From assembly GCA_031769625.1 (NCBI GenBank), contig JAUIMM010002557.1, positions 1 to 64,000 on the forward strand: a DNA stretch of 64,000 nucleotides. The letters run 5' to 3'. Below the pieces are notes generated by a model that had not been told where the DNA came from, searched no databases, and saw only the letters and a program-made list of their open reading frames with translations. The DNA comes from Taudactylus pleione. Taxonomy: Eukaryota; Chordata; Amphibia; Anura; Myobatrachidae. Shown here piece by piece: positions 36,401 to 47,800 of the stretch; within the stretch, counting starts at the first letter, position 1; each line of letters begins with the position of its first letter. The position numbers were made by a program, and so were the translations under genes.

Positions 36401-37014
36401 CCGATTTTTAAGGTCCAGGGCTTACGTAAATTTTCATACGGGTAAATATTTTTCTGATGAGTTGTGTCAAAATTAAACACCAAAATCAACTTCTGTCACC
36501 GCAGCAAATCTTTTTTAAGTTGTATCAAAAGTTTTAAGCAGAATTTGGGGAATTTTGAAAAAAAAAATTTGGGGCCGATTTTTAAGGTCCGGGGCTTACG
36601 TAAATTTTCATACGGGTAAATATATTTCTGGTGAGTTGAGTCAAAATTAAGCACCAAAATCAACTTCTGTCACCGCAGCAAATCTTTTTTAAGTTGTATC
36701 AAAAGTTTTAAGCAGAATTTGGGGAATTTTGAAAAAAAAAATTTTGGGCCTATTTTTAAGGTCCGGGGCTTACGTAAATTTTCATACGGGTAAATATATT
36801 TCTGGTGAGTTGAGTCAAAATTAAGCACCAAAATCAACTTCTGTCACCACAGCAAATCTTTTTTAAGTTGTATCAAAAGTTTTAAGCAGAATTTGGGGAA
36901 TTTTGAAAAAAAAAATTTTGGGCCGATTTTTAAGGTCCGGGGCTTACGTAAATTTTCATATGGGTAAATATATTTCTGGTGAGTTGAGTCAAAATTAAGC
37001 ACCAAAATCAACTT
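30414..37014 (+). repeat. 38-monomer HOR (6601 bp), copy 2
   Basis: Matches 23812-30413 marker by marker at an offset of 6601-6602 bp. Shared rare changes include TTATGTAA (27563 and 34165), TTAAACACC (29876 and 36477), CACGGCAG and GTCCTGGG. The only differences I noticed are single-base changes in A-runs. The start of a third copy continues to about 37883 before the order changes. Confidence 0.85.
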
Positions 37015-37361
37015 CTGTCACCGCAGCAAATCTTTTTTAAGTTGTATCAAAAGTTTTAAGCTGAATTTGGGGATTTTTGGCAAAAAAATTTTGGGCCGAT
37101 TTTTAAGGTCCGGGGCTTACGTAAATTTTCATATGGGTAAATATTTTTCTGATGAGTTGTGTCAAAATTAAGCACCAAAATCAACTTCTGTCACCGCAGC
37201 AAATCTTTTTTAAGTTGTATCAAAAGTTTTAAGCAGAATTTGGGGAATTTTGAAAAAAAAAATTTTGGGCCGATTTTTAAGGTCCGGGGCTTACGTAAAT
37301 TTTCATACGGGTAAATATATTTCTGGTGAGTTGTGTCAAAATTAAGCACCAAAATCAACTT
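37015..37361 (+). repeat. Two-monomer remnant of a third 38-monomer copy
   Basis: A GCTGAA/GGCA monomer and a plain GTGTC monomer, matching the start of 30414-37014. They precede the 22-monomer duplication, whose first monomers also belong to the third copy. Confidence 0.7.
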
Positions 37362-40300
37362 CTGTCACCGCAGCAAATCTTTTTTAAGTTGTATCAAAAG
37401 TTTTAAGCAGAATTTGGGGAATTTTGAAAAAAAATATTTTTGGGCCGATTTTTAAGGTCCGGGGCTTACGTAAATTTTCATACGGGTAAATATATTTCTG
37501 GTGAGTTGAGCCAAAATTAAGCACCAAAATCAATTTCTGTCACCGCAGCAAATCTTTTTTAAGTTGTATCAAAAGTTTTAAGCACAATTTGGGGATTTTT
37601 GAAAAAAAAAATTTTGGGCCGATTTTTAAGGTCCGGGGCTTACGTAAATTTTCATACGGGTAAATATATTTCTGGTGAGTTGTGTCAAAATTAAGCACCA
37701 AAATCAACTTCTGTCACCGCAGCAAATCTTTTTTAAGTTGTATCAAAAGTTTTAAGCACAATTTGGGGATTTTTTAAAAAAAAAATTTTGGCTGATTTTT
37801 AAGGTCCGGGGCTTACGTAAATTTTCATACGGGTAAATATATTTCTGGTGAGTTGTGTCAAAATTAAGCACCAAAATCAACTTCTGTCACCGCAGCAAAT
37901 CTTTTTTAAGTTGTATCAAAAGTTTTAAGCAGAATTTGGGGAATTTTGAAAAAAAAATATTTTTGGGCCGATTTTTAAGGTCCGGGGCTTACGTAAATTT
38001 TCATACGGGTAAATATATTTCTGGTGAGTTGAGCCAAAATTAAGCACCAAAATCAATTTCTGTCACCGCAGCAAATCTTTTTTAAGTTGTATCAAAAGTT
38101 TTAAGCACAATTTGGGGATTTTTGAAAAAAAAAATTTTTGGCCAATTTTTAAGCTCCGGGGCTTACGTAAATTTTCATACGGGTAAATATATTTCTGGTG
38201 AGTTGTGTCAAAATTAAGCACCAAAATCAACTTCTGTCACCGCAGCAAATCTTTTTAAGTTGTATCAAAAGTTTTAAGAAGAATTTGGGGATTTTTGAAA
38301 AAAAAATTTTGGGCCGATTTTTAAGGTCCGGGGCTTACGTAAATTTTCATACGGGTAAATATATTTCTGGTGAGTTGTGTCAAAATTAAGCACCAAAATC
38401 AACTTCTGTCACCGCAGCAAATATTTTTTAAGTTGTATCAAAAGTTTTAAGCAGAATTTGGGGATTTTTGAAAAAAAAAATTTGGGGCCGTTTTTTAAGG
38501 TCCGGGGCTTACGTAAATTTTCATACGGGTAAATATATTTCTGGTGAGTTGTATCAAAATTAAGCACCAAAATCAACTTCTGTCACCGCAGCAAATCTTT
38601 TTTAAGTTGTATCAAAAGTTTTAAGCACAATTTGGGGATTTTTGAAAAAAAAAATTTTTGGCCGATTTTTAAGCTCCGGGGCTTACGTAAATTTTCATAC
38701 GGGTAAATATATTTCTGGTGAGTTGTGTCAAAATTAAGCACCAAAATCAACTTCTGTCACGGCAGCAAATCTTTTTTAAGTTGTATCAAAAGTTTTAAGC
38801 AGAATTTGGGGATTTTTGAAAAAAAAAATTTGGGGCCGTTTTTTAAGGTCCGGGGCTTACGTAAATTTTCATACGGGTAAATATATTTCTGTTGAGTTGT
38901 GTCAAAATTAAGCACCAAAATCAACTTCTGTCACCGCAGCAAATCTTTTTTAAGTTGTATCAAAAGTTTTAAGCAGAATTTGGGAATTTTTGAAAAAAAA
39001 AATTTTGGGCCGATTTTTAAGGTCCTGGGCTTACGTAAATTTTCATACGGGTAAATATTTTTCTGATGAGTTGTGTCAAAATTAAGCACCAAAATCAACT
39101 TCTGTCACCGCAGCAAATCTTTTTTAAGTTGTATCAAAAGTTTTAAGCAGAATTTGGGGATTTTTGAAAAAAAAAATTTTTGGCCGATTTTTAAGCTCCG
39201 GGGCTTACGTAAATTTTCATACGGGTAAATATATTTCTGGTGAGTTGTGTCAAAATTAAGCACCAAAATCAACTTCTGTCACCGCAGCAAATCTTTTTTA
39301 AGTTGTATCAAAAGTTTTAAGCAGAATTTGGGGAATTTTGAAAAAAAAATATTTTTGGGCCGATTTTTAAGGTCCGGGGCTTACGTAAATTTTCATACGG
39401 GTAAATATATTTCTGGTGAGTTGAGCCAAAATTAAGCACCAAAATCAATTTCTGTCACCGCAGCAAATCTTTTTTAAGTTGTATCAAAAGTTTTAAGCAC
39501 AATTTGGGGATTTTTGAAAAAAAAAATTTTGGGCCGATTTTTAAGGTCCGGGGCTTACGTAAATTTTCATACGGGTAAATATATTTCTGGTGAGTTGTGT
39601 CAAAATTAAGCACCAAAATCAACTTCTGTCACCGCAGCAAATCTTTTTTAAGTTGTATCAAAAGTTTTAAGCAGAATTTGGGGATTTTTGAAAAAAAAAT
39701 TTTGGGCCGATTTTTAAGGTCCGGGGCTTACGTAAATTTTCATACGGGTAAATATATTTCTGGTGAGTTGTGTCAAAATTAAGCACCAAAATCAACTTCT
39801 GTCACCTCAGCAAATCTTTTTTAAGTTGTATCAAAAGTTTTAAGCAGAATTTGGGGAATTTTGAAAAAAAAAATTTTGGGCCGATTTTTAAGGTCCGGGG
39901 CTTACGTAAATTTTCATACGGGTAAATATATTTCTGGTGAGTTGAGTCAAAATTAAGCACCAAAATCAACTTCTGTCACCGCAGCAAATCTTTTTTAAGT
40001 TGTATCAAAAGTTTTAAGCAGAATTTGGGGAATTTTGAAAAAAAAAATTTGGGGCCGATTTTTAAGGTCCGGGGCTTACGTAAATTTTCATACGGGTAAA
40101 TATATTTCTGGTGAGTTGTGTCAAAATTAAGCACCAAAATCAACTTCTGTCACCGCAGCAAATCTTTTTTAAGTTGTATCAAAAGTTTTAAGCAGAATTT
40201 GGGGAATTTTGAAAAAAAAAATTTGGCGCCGATTTTTAAGGTCCGGGGCTTACGTAAATTTTCATACGGGTAAATATATTTCTGGTGAGTTGAGTCAAAA

Positions 40301-41189
40301 TTAAGCACCAAAATCAACTTCTGTCACCGCAGCAAATCTTTTTTAAGTTGTATCAAAAGTTTTAAGCACAATTTGGGGATTTTTGAAAAAAAAAAATTTT
40401 TGGCCGATTTTTAAGCTCCGGGGCTTACGTAAATTTTCATACGGGTAAATATATTTCTGGTGAGTTGTGTCAAAATTAAGCACCAAAATCAACTTCTGTC
40501 ACCGCAGCATATCTTTTTTAAGTTGTATCAAAAGTTTTAAGCAGAATTTGGGGATTTTTGAAAAAAAAATTTTGGGCCGATTTTTAAGGTCCGGGGCTTA
40601 CGTAAATTTTCATACGGGTAAATATAATTCTGGTGAGTTGTGTCAAAATTAAGCACCAAAATCAACTTCTGTCACCGCAGCAAATCTTTTTTAAGTTGTA
40701 TCAAAAGTTTTAAGCAGAATTTGGGGATTTTTGAAAAAAAAAATTTGGGGCCTTTTTTTAAGGTCCGGGGCTTACGTAAATTTTCATACGGGTAAATATA
40801 TTTCTGGTGAGTTGTATCAAAATTAAGCACCAAAATCAACTTCTGTCACCGCAGCAAATCTTTTTTAAGTTGTATCAAAAGTTTTAAGCAGAATTTGGGG
40901 AATTTTGAAAAAAAAAATTTTGGCCGATTTTTAAGGTCCGGGGCTTACGTAAATTTTCATACGGGTAAATATTTTTCTGATGAGTTGTGTCAAAATTAAG
41001 CACCAAAATCAACTTCTGTCACCTCAGCAAATCTTTTTTAAGTTGTATCAAAAGTTTTAAGCAGAATTTGGGGAATTTTGAAAAAAAATATTTTGGGCCG
41101 ATTTTTAAGGTCCGGGGCTTACGTAAATTTTCATACGGGTAAATATATTTCTGGTGAGTTGTGTCAAAATTAAGCACCAAAATCAACTT
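37362..41189 (+). repeat. 22-monomer block (3828 bp), copy 1
   Basis: Starts with ATATTTTT/GAGCC and passes through the variant-half types (GGCCAATTTTTAAGCTCC, AAGAAGAA, AAATATTTTTTAAG, CACGGCAG, GTCCTGGG). It then switches back at 39276 to ATATTTTT/GAGCC and the reference-half types (CTCAG, GGCGCC, GCATAT, CCTTTTTTT), and ends in the chimera 41016-41189. A switch between halves occurs at 37884: a GATTTTTTAAAA/TTTTGGCTG monomer is followed by a second ATATTTTT/GAGCC monomer (176 bp) instead of the usual GCAGAA/GTGTC one. The block restarts at 41190. Confidence 0.8.
41016..41189 (+). repeat. Chimeric monomer at the 22-monomer duplication joint
   Basis: The front is the CTCAG type with TATTTTGGGCCGA. 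The expected GATATTTAAGG/GAGTC is replaced by GATTTTTAAGG and a GTGTC tail, as in the plain monomer that precedes ATATTTTT/GAGCC. The next monomer (41190) is indeed ATATTTTT/GAGCC and repeats 37362. This is the crossover point that created the 3828-bp duplication. Length is 174 bp. Confidence 0.75.
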
Positions 41190-44148
41190 CTGTCACCGCA
41201 GCAAATCTTTTTTAAGTTGTATCAAAAGTTTTAAGCAGAATTTGGGGAATTTTGAAAAAAAATATTTTTGGGCCGATTTTTAAGGTCCGGGGCTTACGTA
41301 AATTTTCATACGGGTAAATATATTTCTGGTGAGTTGAGCCAAAATTAAGCACCAAAATCAATTTCTGTCACCGCAGCAAATCTTTTTTAAGTTGTATCAA
41401 AAGTTTTAAGCACAATTTGGGGATTTTTGAAAAAAAAAATTTTGGGCCGATTTTTAAGGTCCGGGGCTTACGTAAATTTTCATACGGGTAAATATATTTC
41501 TGGTGAGTTGTGTCAAAATTAAGCACCAAAATCAACTTCTGTCACCGCAGCAAATCTTTTTTAAGTTGTATCAAAAGTTTTAAGCACAATTTGGGGATTT
41601 TTTAAAAAAAAAATTTTGGCTGATTTTTAAGGTCCGGGGCTTACGTAAATTTTCATACGGGTAAATATATTTCTGGTGAGTTGTGTCAAAATTAAGCACC
41701 AAAATCAACTTCTGTCACCGCAGCAAATCTTTTTTAAGTTGTATCAAAAGTTTTAAGCAGAATTTGGGGAATTTTGAAAAAAAAATATTTTTGGGCCGAT
41801 TTTTAAGGTCCGGGGCTTACGTAAATTTTCATACGGGTAAATATATTTCTGGTGAGTTGAGCCAAAATTAAGCACCAAAATCAATTTCTGTCACCGCAGC
41901 AAATCTTTTTTAAGTTGTATCAAAAGTTTTAAGCACAATTTGGGGATTTTTGAAAAAAAAAATTTTTGGCCAATTTTTAAGCTCCGGGGCTTACGTAAAT
42001 TTTCATACGGGTAAATATATTTCTGGTGAGTTGTGTCAAAATTAAGCACCAAAATCAACTTCTGTCACCGCAGCAAATCTTTTTAAGTTGTATCAAAAGT
42101 TTTAAGAAGAATTTGGGGATTTTTGAAAAAAAAATTTTGGGCCGATTTTTAAGGTCCGGGGCTTACGTAAATTTTCATACGGGTAAATATATTTCTGGTG
42201 AGTTGTGTCAAAATTAAGCACCAAAATCAACTTCTGTCACCGCAGCAAATATTTTTTAAGTTGTATCAAAAGTTTTAAGCAGAATTTGGGGATTTTTGAA
42301 AAAAAAAATTTGGGGCCGTTTTTTAAGGTCCGGGGCTTACGTAAATTTTCATACGGGTAAATATATTTCTGGTGAGTTGTATCAAAATTAAGCACCAAAA
42401 TCAACTTCTGTCACCGCAGCAAATCTTTTTTAAGTTGTATCAAAAGTTTTAAGCACAATTTGGGGATTTTTGAAAAAAAAAATTTTTGGCCGATTTTTAA
42501 GCTCCGGGGCTTACGTAAATTTTCATACGGGTAAATATATTTCTGGTGAGTTGTGTCAAAATTAAGCACCAAAATCAACTTCTGTCACGGCAGCAAATCT
42601 TTTTTAAGTTGTATCAAAAGTTTTAAGCAGAATTTGGGGATTTTTGAAAAAAAAAATTTGGGGCCGTTTTTTAAGGTCCGGGGCTTACGTAAATTTTCAT
42701 ACGGGTAAATATATTTCTGTTGAGTTGTGTCAAAATTAAGCACCAAAATCAACTTCTGTCACCGCAGCAAATCTTTTTTAAGTTGTATCAAAAGTTTTAA
42801 GCAGAATTTGGGAATTTTTGAAAAAAAAAATTTTGGGCCGATTTTTAAGGTCCTGGGCTTACGTAAATTTTCATACGGGTAAATATTTTTCTGATGAGTT
42901 GTGTCAAAATTAAGCACCAAAATCAACTTCTGTCACCGCAGCAAATCTTTTTTAAGTTGTATCAAAAGTTTTAAGCAGAATTTGGGGATTTTTGAAAAAA
43001 AAAATTTTTGGCCGATTTTTAAGCTCCGGGGCTTACGTAAATTTTCATACGGGTAAATATATTTCTGGTGAGTTGTGTCAAAATTAAGCACCAAAATCAA
43101 CTTCTGTCACCGCAGCAAATCTTTTTTAAGTTGTATCAAAAGTTTTAAGCAGAATTTGGGGAATTTTGAAAAAAAAATATTTTTGGGCCGATTTTTAAGG
43201 TCCGGGGCTTACGTAAATTTTCATACGGGTAAATATATTTCTGGTGAGTTGAGCCAAAATTAAGCACCAAAATCAATTTCTGTCACCGCAGCAAATCTTT
43301 TTTAAGTTGTATCAAAAGTTTTAAGCACAATTTGGGGATTTTTGAAAAAAAAAATTTTGGGCCGATTTTTAAGGTCCGGGGCTTACGTAAATTTTCATAC
43401 GGGTAAATATATTTCTGGTGAGTTGTGTCAAAATTAAGCACCAAAATCAACTTCTGTCACCGCAGCAAATCTTTTTTAAGTTGTATCAAAAGTTTTAAGC
43501 AGAATTTGGGGATTTTTGAAAAAAAAATTTTGGGCCGATTTTTAAGGTCCGGGGCTTACGTAAATTTTCATACGGGTAAATATATTTCTGGTGAGTTGTG
43601 TCAAAATTAAGCACCAAAATCAACTTCTGTCACCTCAGCAAATCTTTTTTAAGTTGTATCAAAAGTTTTAAGCAGAATTTGGGGAATTTTGAAAAAAAAA
43701 ATTTTGGGCCGATTTTTAAGGTCCGGGGCTTACGTAAATTTTCATACGGGTAAATATATTTCTGGTGAGTTGAGTCAAAATTAAGCACCAAAATCAACTT
43801 CTGTCACCGCAGCAAATCTTTTTTAAGTTGTATCAAAAGTTTTAAGCAGAATTTGGGGAATTTTGAAAAAAAAAATTTGGGGCCGATTTTTAAGGTCCGG
43901 GGCTTACGTAAATTTTCATACGGGTAAATATATTTCTGGTGAGTTGTGTCAAAATTAAGCACCAAAATCAACTTCTGTCACCGCAGCAAATCTTTTTTAA
44001 GTTGTATCAAAAGTTTTAAGCAGAATTTGGGGAATTTTGAAAAAAAAAATTTGGCGCCGATTTTTAAGGTCCGGGGCTTACGTAAATTTTCATACGGGTA
44101 AATATATTTCTGGTGAGTTGAGTCAAAATTAAGCACCAAAATCAACTT
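41190..44148 (+). repeat. 22-monomer block, copy 2 (17 monomers retained)
   Basis: Matches 37362-40320 at a constant offset of 3828 bp, including the GATTTTTTAAAA variant, CACGGCAG, GTCCTGGG, CTCAG and GGCGCC monomers. The match is lost inside the next monomer (44149). Confidence 0.8.
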
Positions 44149-44321
44149 CTGTCACCGCAGCAAATCTTTTTTAAGTTGTATCAAAAGTTTTAAGCACAAT
44201 TTGGGGAATTTTGAAAAAAAAAATTTTGGCCGATTTTTAAGGTCCGGGGCTTACGTAAATTTTCATACGGGTAAATATTTTTCTGATGAGTTGTGTCAAA
44301 ATTAAGCACCAAAATCAACTT
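44149..44321 (+). repeat. Chimeric monomer with deletion of three monomers
   Basis: The front carries GCACAA as in the monomer at 40321. It continues as GGGGAATTTTG, TTTTGGCCG and TTTTTCTGATGAG, the type normally found three monomers later, and CTCAG follows. The GCATAT and CCTTTTTTT monomers that should lie between are missing. Length is 173 bp, so the join is in register. Confidence 0.75.
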
Positions 44322-44842
44322 CTGTCACCTCAGCAAATCTTTTTTAAGTTGTATCAAAAGTTTTAAGCAGAATTTGGGGAATTTTGAAAAAAAATATTTT
44401 GGGCCGATATTTAAGGTCCGGGGCTTACGTAAATTTTCATACGGGTAAATATATTTCTGGTGAGTTGAGTCAAAATTAAGCACCAAAATCAACTTCTGTC
44501 ACCGCAGCAAATCTTTTTTAAGTTGTATCAAAAGTTTAAAGCAGAATTTGGGGAATTTTGAAAAAAAAAATTTTGGGCCGATTTTTAAGGTCCGGGGCTT
44601 ACGTAAATTTTCATACGGGTAAATATATTTCTGGTGAGTTGAGTCAAAATTAAGCACCAAAATCAACTTCTGTCACCGCAGCAAATCTTTTTTAAGTTGT
44701 ATCAAAAGTTTTAAGCAGATTTTGGGGATTTTTGGCAAAAAAATTTTGGGCCGATTTTTAAGGTCCAGGGCTTACGTAAATTTTCATACGGGTAAATATT
44801 TTTCTGATGAGTTGTGTCAAAATTAAGCACCAAAATCAACTT
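44322..44842 (+). repeat. Three-monomer link: CTCAG, AAAGTTTAAAGC, GGCA/GTCCAGGG
   Basis: Reference order for three monomers, then a direct step to a plain GTGTC monomer at 44843. The TTTGGGGCC, CCTATTT, CCACAG and GCTGAA monomers expected in between are absent. The GGCA monomer has a private GCAGATTTTGG. Confidence 0.7.
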
Positions 44843-47800
44843 CTGTCACCGCAGCAAATCTTTTTTAAGTTGTATCAAAAGTTTTAAGCAGAATTTGGGG
44901 AATTTTGAAAAAAAAAATTTTGGGCCGATTTTTAAGGTCCGGGGCTTACGTAAATTTTCATACGGGTAAATATATTTCTGGTGAGTTGTGTCAAAATTAA
45001 GCACCAAAATCAACTTCTGTCACCGCAGCAAATCTTTTTTAAGTTGTATCAAAAGTTTTAAGCAGAATTTGGGGAATTTTGAAAAAAAATATTTTTGGGC
45101 CGATTTTTAAGGTCCGGGGCTTACGTAAATTTTCATACGGGTAAATATATTTCTTGTGAGTTGAGCCAAAATTAAGCACCAAAATCAATTTCTGTCACCG
45201 CAGCAAATCTTTTTTAAGTTGTATCAAAAGTTTTAAGCACAATTTGGGGATTTTTGAAAAAAAAAATTTTGGGCCGATTTTTAAGGTCCGGGGCTTACGT
45301 AAATTTTCATACGGGTAAATATATTTCTGGTGAGTTGTGTCAAAATTAAGCACCAAAATCAACTTCTGTCACCGCAGCAAATCTTTTTTAAGTTGTATCA
45401 AAAGTTTTAAGCACAATTTGGGGATTTTTGAAAAAAAAAATTTTGGCTGATTTTTAAGGTCCGGGGCTTACGTAAATTTTCATACGGGTAAATATATTTC
45501 TGGTGAGTTGTGTCAAAATTAAGCACCAAAATCAACTTCTGTCACCGCAGCAAATCTTTTTTAAGTTGTATCAAAAGTTTTAAGCAGAATTTGGGGATTT
45601 TTGAAAAAAAAATTTTGGGCCGATTTTTAAGGTCCGGGGCTTACGTAAATTTTCATACGGGTAAATATATTTCTGGTGAGTTGTGTCAAAATTAAGCACC
45701 AAAATCAACTTCTGTCACCTCAGCAAATCTTTTTTAAGTTGTATCAAAAGTTTTAAGCAGAATTTGGGGAATTTTGAAAAAAAAAATTTTGGGCCGATTT
45801 TTAAGGTCCGGGGCTTACGTAAATTTTCATACGGGTAAATATATTTCTGGTGAGTTGAGTCAAAATTAAGCACCAAAATCAACTTCTGTCACCGCAGCAA
45901 ATCTTTTTTAAGTTGTATCAAAAGTTTTAAGCAGAATTTGGGGAATTTTGAAAAAAAAAATTTTGGGCCGATTTTTAAGGTCCGGGGCTTACGTAAATTT
46001 TCATACGGGTAAATATATTTCTGGTGAGTTGTGTCAAAATTAAGCACCAAAATCAACTTCTGTCACCGCAGCAAATCTTTTTTAAGTTGTATCAAAAGTT
46101 TTAAGCAGAATTTGGGGAATTTTGAAAAAAAAAATTTGGCGCCGATTTTTAAGGTCCGGGGCTTACGTAAATTTTCATACGGGTAAATATATTTCTGGTG
46201 AGTTGAGTCAAAATTAAGCACCAAAATCAACTTCTGTCACCGCAGCAAATCTTTTTTAAGTTGTATCAAAAGTTTTAAGCACAATTTGGGGATTTTTGAA
46301 AAAAAAAATTTTTGGCCGATTTTTAAGCTCCGGGGCTTACGTAAATTTTCATACGGGTAAATATATTTCTGTTGAGTTGTGTCAAAATTAAGCACCAAAA
46401 TCAACTTCTGTCACCGCAGCATATCTTTTTTAAGTTGTATCAAAAGTTTTAAGCAGAATTTGGGGATTTTTGAAAAAAAAATTTTGGGCCGATTTTTAAG
46501 GTCCGGGGCTTACGTAAATTTTCATACGGGTAAATATAATTCTGGTGAGTTGTGTCAAAATTAAGCACCAAAATCAACTTCTGTCACCGCAGCAAATCTT
46601 TTTTAAGTTGTATCAAAAGTTTTAAGCAGAATTTGGGGATTTTTGAAAAAAAAAATTTGGGGCCTTTTTTTAAGGTCCGGGGCTTACGTAAATTTTCATA
46701 CGGGTAAATATATTTCTGGTGAGTTGTATCAAAATTAAGCACCAAAATCAACTTCTGTCACCGCAGCAAATCTTTTTTAAGTTGTATCAAAAGTTTTAAG
46801 CAGAATTTGGGGAATTTTGAAAAAAAAAATTTTGGCCGATTTTTAAGGTCCGGGGCTTACGTAAATTTTCATACGGGTAAATATTTTTCTGATGAGTTGT
46901 GTCAAAATTAAGCACCAAAATCAACTTCTGTCACCTCAGCAAATCTTTTTTAAGTTGTATCAAAAGTTTTAAGCAGAATTTGGGGAATTTTGAAAAAAAA
47001 TATTTTGGGCCGATATTTAAGGTCCGGGGCTTACGTAAATTTTCATACGGGTAAATATATTTCTGGTGAGTTGAGTCAAAATTAAGCACCAAAATCAACT
47101 TCTGTCACCGCAGCAAATCTTTTTTAAGTTGTATCAAAAGTTTAAAGCAGAATTTGGGGAATTTTGAAAAAAAAAATTTTGGGCCGATTTTTAAGGTCCG
47201 GGGCTTACGTAAATTTTCATACGGGTAAATATATTTCTGGTGAGTTGAGTCAAAATTAAGCACCAAAATCAACTTCTGTCACCGCAGCAAATCTTTTTTA
47301 AGTTGTATCAAAAGTTTTAAGCAGAATTTGGGGATTTTTGGCAAAAAAATTTTGGGCCAATTTTTAAGGTCCAGGGCTTACGTAAATTTTCATACGGGTA
47401 AATATTTTTCTGATGAGTTGTGTCAAAATTAAGCACCAAAATCAACTTCTGTCACCGCAGCAAATCTTTTTTAAGTTGTATCAAAAGTTTTAAGCAGAAT
47501 TTGGGGAATTTTGAAAAAAAAAATTTGGGGCCGATTTTTAAGGTCCGGGGCTTACGTAAATTTTCATACGGGTAAATATATTTCTGGTGAGTTGAGTCAA
47601 AATTAAGCACCAAAATCAACTTCTGTCACCGCAGCAAATCTTTTTTAAGTTGTATCAAAAGTTTTAAGCAGAATTTGGGGAATTTTGAAAAAAAAAATTT
47701 GGGGCCGATTTTTAAGGTCCGGGGCTTACGTAAATTTTCATACGGGTAAATATATTTCTGGTGAGTTGAGTCAAAATTAAGCACCAAAATCAACTTCTGT

